Shown here: positions 8,901-17,810 of the stretch, piece after piece
Position numbering within the stretch: the stretch's first letter is position 1
Layout of the letters: every line of letters starts with the position of its first letter
Source of the DNA: an uncultured Collinsella sp.
GTDB taxonomy: Bacteria > Actinomycetota > Coriobacteriia > Coriobacteriales > Coriobacteriaceae
Direction: 5' to 3'
DNA: 64,000 bases
Assembly: GCA_905208635.1 (NCBI GenBank)
Contig: CAJLPX010000003.1
Location: 62,001-126,000 of the forward strand
Notes under the pieces: generated by a model
What the model was told of the DNA's origin: nothing
The model's input: only the letters and a program-made list of their open reading frames with translations
The model's database searches: none
Made by a program: the position numbers and the translations under genes

Positions 8901-9566
8901 GCGGCGCTGCATGCCGAGGCCGAGGACCGTGCCGCCGAGACGCGCGTGCCCATGGACGAGGCTGGCGATGATGCGGAGTCGGATGGCTCGGAGATGACGG
9001 ATGCAGACGTGGCCGCCGTTGAGCCTGCCGGCAACCCCATGGCGCTGGGCTCGGCGTTCCATGCCGCCTGCCAGTGGCTGATCGAGATGGGTGCCGATGA
9101 GCTGCCCGCTGAGCGTGCCGATGCGCTAGCGCGTCTGTGGCGCCTGACGCCGGAGCAGCGCGAACGCTTCGACGTCGCCCTGGACCGCTGGCTCAAGTCG
9201 GCTGTTCGTGCCGACCTGCTCGCGTGGCCGTGCGTTCGTGCCGAGGTACCATTCTTCTCGCTGGGTTGCGAAGACGAGGACATTGCCCGCTACGGTGCAT
9301 ATGCCGAGGGCGCCATCGATGCACTGGCCACCGACCCGGCCGATCCGTCGCGCGCGCTGGTCATCGACTACAAGACGGGTGGCACGCCGGACGAGACGCC
9401 GGAGGAGCTGCAGGAGAAACACGCCTTGCAGGCGCGCGTTTACGCCGACGTTCTGCACAAGGCGGGCTTTGAGGCCGTGACCGTCAAGTTCGTTCGCGTG
9501 GAGCAGGCGAATCCAACCATCTTCGTCGAACCCGCCGAGCCTCAGGTAGTCACCTACAACCTCTAG
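5940..9566 (+). CDS. addA: AddA-like UvrD-family helicase/nuclease
   Basis: A 1208-residue SF1A helicase with a C-terminal nuclease, partner of AddB in end resection and recombination. Visible motifs: Walker A AGAGSGKT (about residues 26-33), DEFQDTDQ (about 346), GDAQQSIYRFRGA, RNFRSHDEV, VHASKGLEYPVV, and YVAMTRAREL. The RecB-type nuclease follows, with GSAFHAACQW and ALVIDYKTGG (about 1140). All catalytic motifs appear intact. The start ATG is 4 bp after the addB stop, so the two are co-transcribed. AdnAB is an alternative name for actinobacterial relatives, but subunit order and motifs fit AddAB. Confidence 0.92.
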   Translation: MDFSTLMPQQLQIVKTLDRPLFVSAGAGSGKTFTLTRRIVYALSPESGPFVEHLDQVLAITFTKDAAAEIRDRVRRALIDEGMDEEALTVDDAWISTIHGMCSRILRAHALELGIDPEFTVLTDTDELMDQAVEHVLARATAPDAAPELTASLKALYAWYPMAGEGGPFGAGTTIKGLVRDLLELSSQLPGGMDDVCVARGQADTSALADAYRAALGASKAATEKAQVALDAIDAFEASGKTMVDAARLMMSCTMPRASKAFSKEQVELLKAEAADAFINIVLACGAPALDALVGLARSVEAEYRALKAGQSALDNNDLLRMAYEALRDYPAIRAAYEGRFKMVMIDEFQDTDQMQVDLIRYLTGAGERALCTVGDAQQSIYRFRGAEVEVFRRQERKVGSTTASETVATSDAPAGELVKLVRNFRSHDEVLRYVARVFDGDTGGLMQGFLDLEPSDEREDKLKAKASRRQALLVAGGSTQERTQAKARAIAERFQALVKAGQPQGGMVLLLGRMTNADVYAQAFRDQGLDCVIAGGSVFAQAAEVQTVRALVCALANPADTAQGLLPLLASPMFALGAQEFLALATKLDEQTGETSRRNIDVGIMSDSDVPGLQGLPLVTRAREVLRYALRRVGRDSFAAIARDVVNASGWFVRLAQRGPEGKAIAANVLKALDAVAEAEAELGNSPRSIALAFDRFLAGKEAPGALNEEGDGAVRIMTVHASKGLEYPVVAVAECFGVRKSSGAAQMGRVDGGAQVVALPARFDGVKLADGTFVKGDDVKKQFEHAFKGKGTSLWLPPELMEDVCATGSPAEAFARLRNADLQLSLEERARLLYVAMTRARELVVLAMDAGVSRGKVTAPTFDVETDLTYDVLRRILPTDSLDMPQLDSDRLVFDNSQPGDYELISLSDFTFGEQAFEANASLDAEGRLVRGDVDVADNASRSTVPGPADPKADSFELVYPQAAGVRMGICPYPMRDSYSYSSTAAALHAEAEDRAAETRVPMDEAGDDAESDGSEMTDADVAAVEPAGNPMALGSAFHAACQWLIEMGADELPAERADALARLWRLTPEQRERFDVALDRWLKSAVRADLLAWPCVRAEVPFFSLGCEDEDIARYGAYAEGAIDALATDPADPSRALVIDYKTGGTPDETPEELQEKHALQARVYADVLHKAGFEAVTVKFVRVEQANPTIFVEPAEPQVVTYNL

Positions 9567-9603
9567 CTCAACCGGAGCTGCCCACGCCCCATCCCCCAAT
9601 AAC

Positions 9604-9666
9604 TTGCGGTGGAATACGGACTGTTTTGGCCAAAAAAGCCGCCAAACAGTCCGCATTTCACCGCAA
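9604..9666. repeat. Intergenic hairpin between addA and dnaE
   Basis: Arms 9604-9630 and 9641-9666 pair with two mismatches and one bulge around a 10-nt loop. The shared word is CGGACTGTTT. There is no T-run, so this is not a classical terminator. Confidence 0.75.
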
Positions 9667-9767
9667 CTGCAAGAGGAGCCGTGTGGGTTTGGCTAGGTTC
9701 GGGTGCCGTCCGCGCCGTGCGGTAAAATCGTTCAGTCAGAACACGAACCCGCATCGGAGCTCATCAC

Positions 9768-12700
9768 ATGGCATTCGTCCATCTGCACAATCACACTGTT
9801 TTCTCCATGCTCGACGGCGCAACCCGTATCCAGGATATGGTCAACCGTGCCGTTGAGCTTGGCATGCCTGCCGTGGCCATTACCGATCACGGCTACATGT
9901 ATGGCGTGCCCGACTTGGCGCTGGCCTGCGACGCCGTTAACCACAACACGCCCGAGTACAAAACCTGGAGCCACGACAAGGCCTTCTTGGAAAAGGACCG
10001 CCGCGACGAGCTGGTGGAGCCCGATCCCGAGGAAAACCCGCGCGAGCATGCCCAGTACGTGAAGGACATGGCCATGTGGGACGAGAAGGGCAACATCGAC
10101 GAGCTCAAGCCGCCCCTGGTCATCAAGCCCATCTTTGGGTGCGAGGTTTACTTTACGCCGGACGAGACGCTCGCCCGCGACCACAAGCCCGAGCTCTACC
10201 ACATGATCCTTCTGGCCAAGGACCAGGAGGGCTACGTCAACCTGATGCAGACGGTCTCCGAGGCCGCCGTGCAGGGCTTTTACTACAAGCCGCGCGTGAC
10301 GCTCGACAACCTGCGCCGCCACGCCAAGGGCATGATCTGCACCAGCGCCTGCATCGCGGGCATCATTCCCAAGTACATCGACCGCGGTGACATGGAGGGC
10401 GCCATCAAGTGGGCCGAGACCTTCCGTGACACCTTCGAGCCCGGCGACTTCTACATCGAGATCCAGGAACACGGCATCACCACCGACAACGGCCTGACCG
10501 ACGAGCAGATGGACCGTACGCTCATCGACATCGCCAAACAGGTGGGCGTCAAGGTCATTGCCACCAACGATTTCCACTACCTGCGCCGCGAGGACGCTCC
10601 CGTGCAGGATGTCATCATGTGCATTGGCATGAACGCCAAGGTCGACGACCCCAACCGCATGCGCATGACTGGCTCGGAGTTTTATATGAAGACCGAGGAG
10701 GAGATGCGGGCGATGTTCCCGTATTGCCCCGAGGCCTGCGACAACACGCTCGAGATTGCCGACAAGTGCTACGTTGAGCTGGACTGGGACTCCATCATCC
10801 TGCCGCGCTTCCCGTTGCTCGATCCCGGCGAGACGCACGAGAGCCAGTTCCGCCGCGAGTGCGAGAAGGGCCTGCGCCAGCACTACGGTGACGACTGGGC
10901 CACGCGCGAGATCGGTGGCGTCAACATCAAAGAGCGCTTTGAGTACGAATACAAGGTCATCTGCGACAAGGGCTTTGCCGCCTACTTTTTGATCGTCGCC
11001 GAGTACGTGCAATGGGCCAAGGACAACGGCATCGGCGTCGGCCCCGGCCGAGGCTCGGCCGCCGGCGCTATCGTCGCCTACGCCATGAACATCACCGCGT
11101 TCGACCCGCTCGAGAACGGTCTGATGTTCGAGAGGTTCCTGTCCCCGCAGCGTACCGAGATGCCCGATATCGATATGGACTTCGACGATGAGCGGCGCCT
11201 CGAGGTCGTGGAGCACGTTCGCCAGCTCTACGGCCCCGAGAAGGTCACCCACGTCATCACCTACTCGACCATTAAGGCCAAGCAGGCTATTAACGACGCC
11301 GCGCGCGTCCTGGACTACCCGGTCTACATGGGCCAGCGCCTGTCCAAGATGGTCTCGAGCGATCCCAAGGTCAAGCTCAAGCAGGTGCTCGAAAAGCAAC
11401 CCGGCAAAGAGGATCTGTTTAACCCCGATTTTGCCGAGGCCTATAAAAAGGACGACGACGCCCGCCGCATCATCGACACGGCGCTCTCGATTGAGGGCCT
11501 TACCCGTGGCGAGGGTGTGCACGCGTGCGCCGTTCTGATCTGCCGCGACCCCGTCAACGAGCACGTACCCACCAAGCTCGACACCAAGGGCGGCGTCGAG
11601 ATTACCCAGTACGAGGGTCATACCGTTGCCGACATGGGCCTGCTCAAGATGGACTTCTTGGGCCTGCGCACGCTGACGGTTATCTCTAAGGCCAAGGCAA
11701 ACATCAAAAAGAACTTCGGCATCGACATCAAAGAGGAAGAGATCCCCTTTGACGACCCCGAGATCTTTAAGCTCATGGGCTCCGGCCATACCGCCGGCGT
11801 CTTCCAGGTCGAGTCCGCCGGCATGACGGCCACGATCAAGAACATGAAGCCCACCGAGTACAAGCACGTCGTGGCATTGATCGCTCTGTACCGCCCGGGC
11901 CCGCTGGGCGCCGGCATGGTCTCGTCCTACATCAACCGTATGAACGGCAAGGAGCCGGCCGTCTCCTACGACGACCGCCTGGACGACATCCTGGGCGAAA
12001 CCTACGGCACCATGGTCTACCAGGAACAGGTTATGCTCATCTCCGTCGAGATGTGCGGCTTCTCCAAGGGCGAATCGGACTCGCGTATCCGTAAGCCCGT
12101 GGCTAAGAAAAAGATTAAGCTGCTCACGTCGACGGTGCTGCACTGGGAGGATGGCTCGGACGAGACCACCTACGACCACTGGATGAACGGCGCTATCAAG
12201 AACAACTACACGCGCGAGGTCGCCCAGAAGATTTGGGACGATGTTCTCGAGTTCGCGTCCTACGCCTTCAATAAGTCGCACTCCGCTGGCTACGCCATCC
12301 TGGTTATGCAGACGGCGTGGCTTAAGGCGCATTATCCGCACGAGTACATGGCGGCCGTTCTGACGTCCTACACGGGCAAGACCGACAAGATCGTGCACTA
12401 CGTCTCGGCATGCCGTCACGACGGCATTCCCGTGCTGTCGCCAGATGTCAACGAGTCCGGTACCGAGTTCACGGCTACCAAGGAGGGCGTACGCTTTGGT
12501 CTGGCCGGCATCCGCGGCGTGGGCACCGGCGTGGCGCAGGCGATTATCGCCGAGCGCGAGGCGGGCGGCCCGTTTAAGACGCTGCACGACTTTGTCGAGC
12601 GCGTGGACTCGAGCCAGGCAAACCGCCGTGTGATCGAATCGCTGATCAAGGCGGGCGCCTTCGACTCCACGGGGTATCCGCGTCGTCAGATGATGCACTT

Positions 12701-13571
12701 TGTGGACAAGAACAACCCCGAGAACATCATCGATGCCGCTGCGAAGCGCCAGAAGGATCGTGCGAGCGGCCAGACGTCGTTCTTCGATATGTTTGGCGAC
12801 GTTGAGGGCTCGGGCTTTGAGGTGAGCGTGCCCGATCCGGATGGCCAGGAGTGGGACCGCCACCTTAAGCTGAGCCAGGAGAAGGAGGTTCTGGGCATCT
12901 ATGTCTCGGACCACCCGCTGCGCCCGTTTGAGTATGCACTTAGCAAAGCGCGCGACTTCTCGTTCTCGCAGATCGACACCGGCTACGAGGTGCAAAACCC
13001 CACGGGCGGTACCATCAACCAGGAGATTCCCGAGGGCAAGGCACTGTGGTGGGCCGGCATGGTCTCGAGCGTGTCCAAGCGCGTGACCAAAAACGGCGAC
13101 CCCATGGGCATTGTGCAGCTCGAGGACATGGAAGGCGAGGCCACGGTCGTGGTGTTCCCCAAGACCTACAAGGAGGCCGAGGGGTACCTGTACGGCGAGG
13201 TCGATCCCGAGACCGGTGCACAGCTGTCCGATGCGTTTGTTCGTATTAAGGGCAAGCTCGAGCGCTCGGACCGCGGCGACCAGATCATCGCGCAGGAGAT
13301 CGTGCCGCTTGAGCTCAACGAGGAGAACAACAAGCCCAAGGTGTTTGAGGTCATGGTGCCCAACAGCCGCTTTAGCCAGGGCAATATGGCGCGTCTTGCC
13401 ACGGTGCTTACCGCCAACCCGGGCGGCGACCGCGTGGAGATCTTTATCGAGCAGGTGGACGGGCGCGTGCTGCGTGCCGAGGTGCCGGCCAAGGTCAACG
13501 CACGCTCGATTCCGCTGCTGGCCGAGGCCAAGGCCATCGTGGGTAACCAGGGTCGCGTGACGGTTATCTAA
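9768..13571 (+). CDS. dnaE: DNA polymerase III alpha subunit
   Basis: A 1267-residue replicative polymerase. The N-terminal PHP domain keeps every expected metal-ligand type: HLHNH (5-9), ITDHG, the Glu of CEVYF, YHMIL, TSACIAG and NDFHYL. This suggests an active metal-dependent proofreading site, as in mycobacterial DnaE1. The catalytic palm has PDIDMDFDD at about residues 465-473. Helix-hairpin-helix and OB-fold regions follow. After SRIRKPVAKKK the protein carries a variant segment (TSTVLHWEDGSDETTYDHW) where standard DnaE has a short conserved linker. The start is the ATG at 9768, preceded by GGAG. The stop codon touches the next palindrome. Confidence 0.97.
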   Translation: MAFVHLHNHTVFSMLDGATRIQDMVNRAVELGMPAVAITDHGYMYGVPDLALACDAVNHNTPEYKTWSHDKAFLEKDRRDELVEPDPEENPREHAQYVKDMAMWDEKGNIDELKPPLVIKPIFGCEVYFTPDETLARDHKPELYHMILLAKDQEGYVNLMQTVSEAAVQGFYYKPRVTLDNLRRHAKGMICTSACIAGIIPKYIDRGDMEGAIKWAETFRDTFEPGDFYIEIQEHGITTDNGLTDEQMDRTLIDIAKQVGVKVIATNDFHYLRREDAPVQDVIMCIGMNAKVDDPNRMRMTGSEFYMKTEEEMRAMFPYCPEACDNTLEIADKCYVELDWDSIILPRFPLLDPGETHESQFRRECEKGLRQHYGDDWATREIGGVNIKERFEYEYKVICDKGFAAYFLIVAEYVQWAKDNGIGVGPGRGSAAGAIVAYAMNITAFDPLENGLMFERFLSPQRTEMPDIDMDFDDERRLEVVEHVRQLYGPEKVTHVITYSTIKAKQAINDAARVLDYPVYMGQRLSKMVSSDPKVKLKQVLEKQPGKEDLFNPDFAEAYKKDDDARRIIDTALSIEGLTRGEGVHACAVLICRDPVNEHVPTKLDTKGGVEITQYEGHTVADMGLLKMDFLGLRTLTVISKAKANIKKNFGIDIKEEEIPFDDPEIFKLMGSGHTAGVFQVESAGMTATIKNMKPTEYKHVVALIALYRPGPLGAGMVSSYINRMNGKEPAVSYDDRLDDILGETYGTMVYQEQVMLISVEMCGFSKGESDSRIRKPVAKKKIKLLTSTVLHWEDGSDETTYDHWMNGAIKNNYTREVAQKIWDDVLEFASYAFNKSHSAGYAILVMQTAWLKAHYPHEYMAAVLTSYTGKTDKIVHYVSACRHDGIPVLSPDVNESGTEFTATKEGVRFGLAGIRGVGTGVAQAIIAEREAGGPFKTLHDFVERVDSSQANRRVIESLIKAGAFDSTGYPRRQMMHFVDKNNPENIIDAAAKRQKDRASGQTSFFDMFGDVEGSGFEVSVPDPDGQEWDRHLKLSQEKEVLGIYVSDHPLRPFEYALSKARDFSFSQIDTGYEVQNPTGGTINQEIPEGKALWWAGMVSSVSKRVTKNGDPMGIVQLEDMEGEATVVVFPKTYKEAEGYLYGEVDPETGAQLSDAFVRIKGKLERSDRGDQIIAQEIVPLELNEENNKPKVFEVMVPNSRFSQGNMARLATVLTANPGGDRVEIFIEQVDGRVLRAEVPAKVNARSIPLLAEAKAIVGNQGRVTVI

Positions 13572-13683
13572 AATGATTTTTCTGGGACGGGGATTAAAAA
13601 ATCATTTTGGGTGACGTGTAGCGGTAGACCGGTCTTTCTGGGACGGGAATGATTTTTTCATCCCCGTCCCAGAAAAATCATTT
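13571..13683. repeat. Nested palindrome with CTGGGACGGGG core
   Basis: Arms 13571-13606 and 13648-13683 (36 nt each) form an inverted repeat with one mismatch. Each arm is itself a hairpin: AATGATTTTT pairs with the AAAAAATCATT at its other end. A third, partial copy of the core lies at about 13635-13657. It fills the gap between dnaE and the SNF2 gene, and its first base is the last base of the dnaE stop codon. Confidence 0.9.
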
Positions 13684-13706
13684 GGCATGCGAGATTGGAG
13701 GAAGTG

Positions 13707-16700
13707 ATGGCACAGGGGACGTTTGCGCAGGCGCTTCGTAAGGAGGCGGCGCTCAGCAGCACCTTTATGAAGGGGCGCTCGCTCATGCTCAACGGCGCCG
13801 TGCTGTCGTTTGAGGACTCCGGCTCGCGCTTCTCCAAAAATGTGACTATCGAGGGCACGGTGCGCGGCTCGCGTGGCGACCTGTACAAGACGCACGTGGC
13901 GCTCGACATGGACGAGCGCGAGGTTATCGACTACGACTGCGATTGCCCGGCCGCCTTCCGCTATTCCGGCATGTGCAAGCACGCCATCGCCACGGCGTTG
14001 GCGTATCTGGATGCCAGCGGCGCCGAGCCCGTCGAGGGTTTGCGTACGCCGGTCCGCGCGTTTACGGCACCGCCCGCACAGTCCAAGCAGCCCACACGCC
14101 CCGCGCCCACCGCATCTGCGGTCAACCCCAACTTTCCCTTCCCGGCACCCGTCCCCACGAGCCCGAGCCTTGTGGCCGCGCTTTCCGATCTTTCGGACGC
14201 GCGCATGGATGAGCTGACGAGCATGCGCCGCAAGCTTGCCAGCACCATCGACCCCGATGCGCCCAAAGCGATGCTGGAGCCCTCGCTGGTGCCGTACTAC
14301 AATCCGCTGTTTGCCGATCGCTTTAGCTGGGCGCTCGAGTTTCGCATTCGCTGCGGTTCGGTGTCCTACGTGGTTAAGGATATCGACGGCATGGCCGATG
14401 CCTATGTGCGCGGCGGTACGTTCTCCTATGGCAAGAAGCTTACGTTTGTCCATGTGCCCGAGGCTTTCGATGACGTGTCGACAAAGCTGCTCGACTTTGT
14501 CGCAATGACGGTCGCCTACCTGAGCGACATCACGAGTTCGCGCTCGGCATCGTACGACTTTGCCCGCAGCGGTTTTGTCGCCGAGCGTCAGTTGCCGGTA
14601 TCCGAGTATTCCGTCGTGTCCGTGCTGGACCTGCTGCGCGGCAGGGCCATGTCCTTTGAGCCTGCTTGGTCGCGGGGGACGACGACGCATCGCGCCTACG
14701 AGGTGGCCGTCGAGCCGTCGCCGCAGGGGGAGGGCGAAGTCCCGGCTAAACGCCCGCCGCTCCTTGCCGCCAAGATTGCACCGGCGGCGGGAGGCAGCTA
14801 TGACTTGCGCCTGCCGGCCGATACATACTGCTTTGTCGCGGGCGACGCAGCCTATCTGGTCGATACGCGCCGCGCGCGCCGTACCGACACGGCGTTTGCC
14901 CAGCATGCGGCACCGTTCCTATCGCACTTGTTGCCCTGCCGCACGCCGGTCCATATCGCCGCCGACCAGGTGGGCGAGTTCTGCCGCATGGCGCTGCCGA
15001 TCTTGCGCGACTACACCGACCTGACCGCGCCCGCCGCGCTCGACGCCGTGGCGCCCGAACCGAGTTTTGCCATGGCGATTGGCGTCGACGACGGGCTCGT
15101 GACCTGCAAAATTACGGTGACCTACGGCGATTGGTCGGAAGATCTCTTTAGCCTGGGTGCTCCGGGCAGTCCTTTTGAAGAGCAACGCCCCGGCGTTCCG
15201 CCCCGCGATACGATGGCGGAGTTTCGCGTTATGGACACGGCTGCCATGTACTTCGATTTCTACGAGGGCGGCCTGGCGTTTGAGGAGCGCGATGACGAGA
15301 GCCTGTTCCACTTGCTGACCGAGGGCCTGTCTGCCCTGTCCGAGCTGGGCGAGGTCATGCTCAGCGACCGTCTGCGCCAGATTTCGGTCCGCCCTGCGCC
15401 CAAGCTCTCGGTGCGCGCGACCGTCAAGAGTAACCTGCTCGATGTCGAACTGGGCGCGAGCGGCCTTTCGGCGGCAGACCTTGCCATCTATCTCGATTCG
15501 TACAAGCGTCATCAAACGTTTGCGCGCCTTACGTCCGGCGACATCATTCGCCTGGACGAGGGCGCCCGAGCCGCGTTTGGTCTCGCCGAGGACCTGGGTG
15601 TCGATGCCGTCGACCTGCTCGACGGCGTGTCGCTTCCCGCGTCGAGCACCCTGTTCGTCGATAGCATGCTCGCGCGCACGCCCGCGCTCGAGGCCGATCG
15701 CGACGCTGCGTTCCGCCGCACCGTCGAGCGCCTGGACACGCTCGGCAAGATGGACTTTACGGTGCCGGCATCGCTCAAGGCAACGATGCGCGGCTACCAG
15801 GTCGACGGATACCAGTGGCTCGGCTCGCTCGAACACCTGGGCCTTGGCGGCATCTTGGCCGACGACATGGGCCTGGGCAAAACGCTCCAGATGATCGCGC
15901 ATATCCTGGCGCGCGTGGAGGCGGGGGACACCAAGCCCACGCTCGTGGTATGCCCGGCCTCACTCGTGTACAACTGGACTGCCGAGCTGGAGCGCTTTGC
16001 CCCGTCGCTTGATGCGTACGCCATCGTGGGCGCCAAGGCGCAGCGTCGCGTGCAAATTGCCGGTGCCGCCGAGCACAACGTGGTCGTGACGTCGTATGAC
16101 CTCATGCGCCGCGACATCGACGAATACGTCGAGCAGGACTTTGCCCGCGTGGTGCTCGATGAGGCACAGTACATTAAAAATCCGCTCACGCAGGTGGCGC
16201 GCGCTGCCAAGCGCCTGCCTGCCGGCGTGCGCTTTGCCCTGACGGGCACGCCCATCGAAAACCGCCTGTCCGAGCTCTGGAGCATCTTCGACTTTTTGAT
16301 GCCGGGCCTTTTGGGGACGCGCGAGTCGTTTGCCAAGCGCTTTGAGAGCCCCGTCGAGCATGCCGAGGGCGATAGCGCCGCTCGCCTGCAGGCGCTCGTG
16401 TCGCCGTTTGTGCTGCGCCGTGTTAAGGAAGACGTGGTGGCCGACCTGCCCGAGAAGATCGAGGACACCGTCATGGCACAGCTTACCGGCGAGCAACGCA
16501 AGCTCTACCTGGCCAACCAGGACCGCATCGCCCAGCAGGTGCAGCACCGCGAGGCTGGGGAGTTTAAGAAGGACAAGCTCAAGGTGCTCGCCGAGCTCAC
16601 CAAGCTGCGCCAGATCTGCTGCGACCCACGTCTACACTACGAGGATTACAAGGCGGGGAGCGCAAAGCTCGATACGTGTATGGAGCTCGTGCACGGCGCA

Positions 16701-17180
16701 CTCGACGGCGGGCATCGCATCCTGTTGTTCAGCCAGTTTACGGGTATGCTCGATATCATCGGTAAGCGCTTGGCCAAGGAGGACATCGCCTTCCTTAAGC
16801 TCACGGGCGCTTCGTCTAAGGAGAGCCGCGCCAAGATGGTCGCGCAGTTCCAAGCGGGCGAGGTCCCGGTCTTTTTGATTTCGCTCAAGGCGGGCGGCGT
16901 GGGCCTTAACCTGACGGCGGCCGACGTGGTCATCCACTACGACCCGTGGTGGAACGTGGCGGCGCAGGACCAAGCGACCGACCGCGCGCATCGTATTGGC
17001 CAGCAACATACCGTGACCGTGTACAAGCTCATCGCCAAGGACACGATCGAGGAGCGCATCATGCAGATGCAGGAGTCCAAGCGCGACCTGGTCAACAGCG
17101 TGCTCGGCGGCGACGGCATCTCGTCGGCGCTGTTTACCCGCGAAGATGTTCTGGCGCTGCTGGGCGGCGACGGGCGCTAA
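13707..17180 (+). CDS. SWIM zinc-finger / SNF2-family helicase
   Basis: A Swi2/Snf2 ATPase of 1157 residues. The N-terminal SWIM finger has DCDCPAAFRYSGMCKHA (about residues 75-92, CxC...CxH). A long SNF2-associated middle region follows. The SNF2 ATPase core has ADDMGLGKTLQ (about 714), the motif-II box LDEAQYIKN (about 815) and TGTPIENRLSELW. The helicase C domain has LFSQFTGMLD, SLKAGGVGLNLT and TDRAHRIGQ (about 1005-1098). These proteins translocate on duplex DNA; their role in bacteria is mostly undefined. The start at 13707 is chosen because GGAGG at 13697-13701 lies 5 nt upstream. An in-frame TTG at 13695 is less likely. Confidence 0.93.
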   Translation: MAQGTFAQALRKEAALSSTFMKGRSLMLNGAVLSFEDSGSRFSKNVTIEGTVRGSRGDLYKTHVALDMDEREVIDYDCDCPAAFRYSGMCKHAIATALAYLDASGAEPVEGLRTPVRAFTAPPAQSKQPTRPAPTASAVNPNFPFPAPVPTSPSLVAALSDLSDARMDELTSMRRKLASTIDPDAPKAMLEPSLVPYYNPLFADRFSWALEFRIRCGSVSYVVKDIDGMADAYVRGGTFSYGKKLTFVHVPEAFDDVSTKLLDFVAMTVAYLSDITSSRSASYDFARSGFVAERQLPVSEYSVVSVLDLLRGRAMSFEPAWSRGTTTHRAYEVAVEPSPQGEGEVPAKRPPLLAAKIAPAAGGSYDLRLPADTYCFVAGDAAYLVDTRRARRTDTAFAQHAAPFLSHLLPCRTPVHIAADQVGEFCRMALPILRDYTDLTAPAALDAVAPEPSFAMAIGVDDGLVTCKITVTYGDWSEDLFSLGAPGSPFEEQRPGVPPRDTMAEFRVMDTAAMYFDFYEGGLAFEERDDESLFHLLTEGLSALSELGEVMLSDRLRQISVRPAPKLSVRATVKSNLLDVELGASGLSAADLAIYLDSYKRHQTFARLTSGDIIRLDEGARAAFGLAEDLGVDAVDLLDGVSLPASSTLFVDSMLARTPALEADRDAAFRRTVERLDTLGKMDFTVPASLKATMRGYQVDGYQWLGSLEHLGLGGILADDMGLGKTLQMIAHILARVEAGDTKPTLVVCPASLVYNWTAELERFAPSLDAYAIVGAKAQRRVQIAGAAEHNVVVTSYDLMRRDIDEYVEQDFARVVLDEAQYIKNPLTQVARAAKRLPAGVRFALTGTPIENRLSELWSIFDFLMPGLLGTRESFAKRFESPVEHAEGDSAARLQALVSPFVLRRVKEDVVADLPEKIEDTVMAQLTGEQRKLYLANQDRIAQQVQHREAGEFKKDKLKVLAELTKLRQICCDPRLHYEDYKAGSAKLDTCMELVHGALDGGHRILLFSQFTGMLDIIGKRLAKEDIAFLKLTGASSKESRAKMVAQFQAGEVPVFLISLKAGGVGLNLTAADVVIHYDPWWNVAAQDQATDRAHRIGQQHTVTVYKLIAKDTIEERIMQMQESKRDLVNSVLGGDGISSALFTREDVLALLGGDGR

Positions 17181-17330
17181 CCCGCTCGGGTGGGGCCGCC
17201 AGGGCGGATAGCGCACGCTGCCCCATCGTCCCCGCCCGTTATGTGTTCATTTGCAATGCCGTGGATGGTTTGTCTGCCTTTGGGCATAAGAACCATCAAG
17301 AACATTGGCACGTCAGCAAAGGAGAACATC

Positions 17331-17693
17331 ATGGCGAAATTCTTTAAGGGCCCCGACGGTAAGCTCATTGCCGCCCTTGGCAACGACGTTGCAACCCCTG
17401 CCGGTTGCACGGAACTGACCGCAAACACTGAGGACGCGGCGCACGAGAAGCACGTGCCTGTTGTCGAGACCGAGCGCGACGGTCACGTGATTCGCGCACG
17501 CGTTGGCTCGGTCGAGCACCCCAGCCTGCCCGAGCACTATATTGAGTGGATCGCCCTTGAGGCCGAGGGCCGCTTAGAGGTCCATTACCTTGAGCCCGGC
17601 ATGAAGCCCGCGACGTTTTTCGCGGGCGGCTCCAAGACCGGTACCGTCTATGCCTATTGCAACCTGCACGGGCTGTGGTCCGCGACGTTCTAG
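17331..17693 (+). CDS. Superoxide reductase-like protein (desulfoferrodoxin family) lacking the first iron centre
   Basis: A 120-residue protein of the desulfoferrodoxin/neelaredoxin family, which reduces superoxide to peroxide in anaerobes. The catalytic centre is complete: the E39-K40-H41 motif in AHEKHVP, H63, H69, C110 and H113 (YCNLHGLW). The N-terminal desulforedoxin-like part is present in length (FFKGPDGK...) but keeps only C26, so the rubredoxin-like Fe(Cys)4 site is lost. The start at 17331 fits AAAGGAG at 17318-17324; the upstream in-frame extension is not protein-like. It is monocistronic, with a strong terminator at 17740. Confidence 0.92.
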   Translation: MAKFFKGPDGKLIAALGNDVATPAGCTELTANTEDAAHEKHVPVVETERDGHVIRARVGSVEHPSLPEHYIEWIALEAEGRLEVHYLEPGMKPATFFAGGSKTGTVYAYCNLHGLWSATF

Positions 17694-17739
17694 GAGCGCG
17701 CCCCCGCTCGGGGTATCATAGCTAGCATATGCACATGCG

Positions 17740-17772
17740 AGCGCCGGCTGCATTATGCGGCCGGCGCTTTTA
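17740..17772 (+). terminator. Terminator of the superoxide reductase-like gene
   Basis: Nine-bp perfect stem 17740-17748 / 17760-17768 followed by TTT(A)CT. Confidence 0.8.
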
Positions 17773-17810
17773 CTACGACAACGATGGTTTACGACGGAAA
17801 GGGCTGAGCC

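Noticed and set aside
9732..12995. 1087-codon open frame antisense to dnaE
   Set aside because: It lies opposite a certain gene in high-GC DNA, where the complementary phase lacks stop codons. Its translation is low-complexity (Val/Leu/Asp/His-rich) with no family resemblance.
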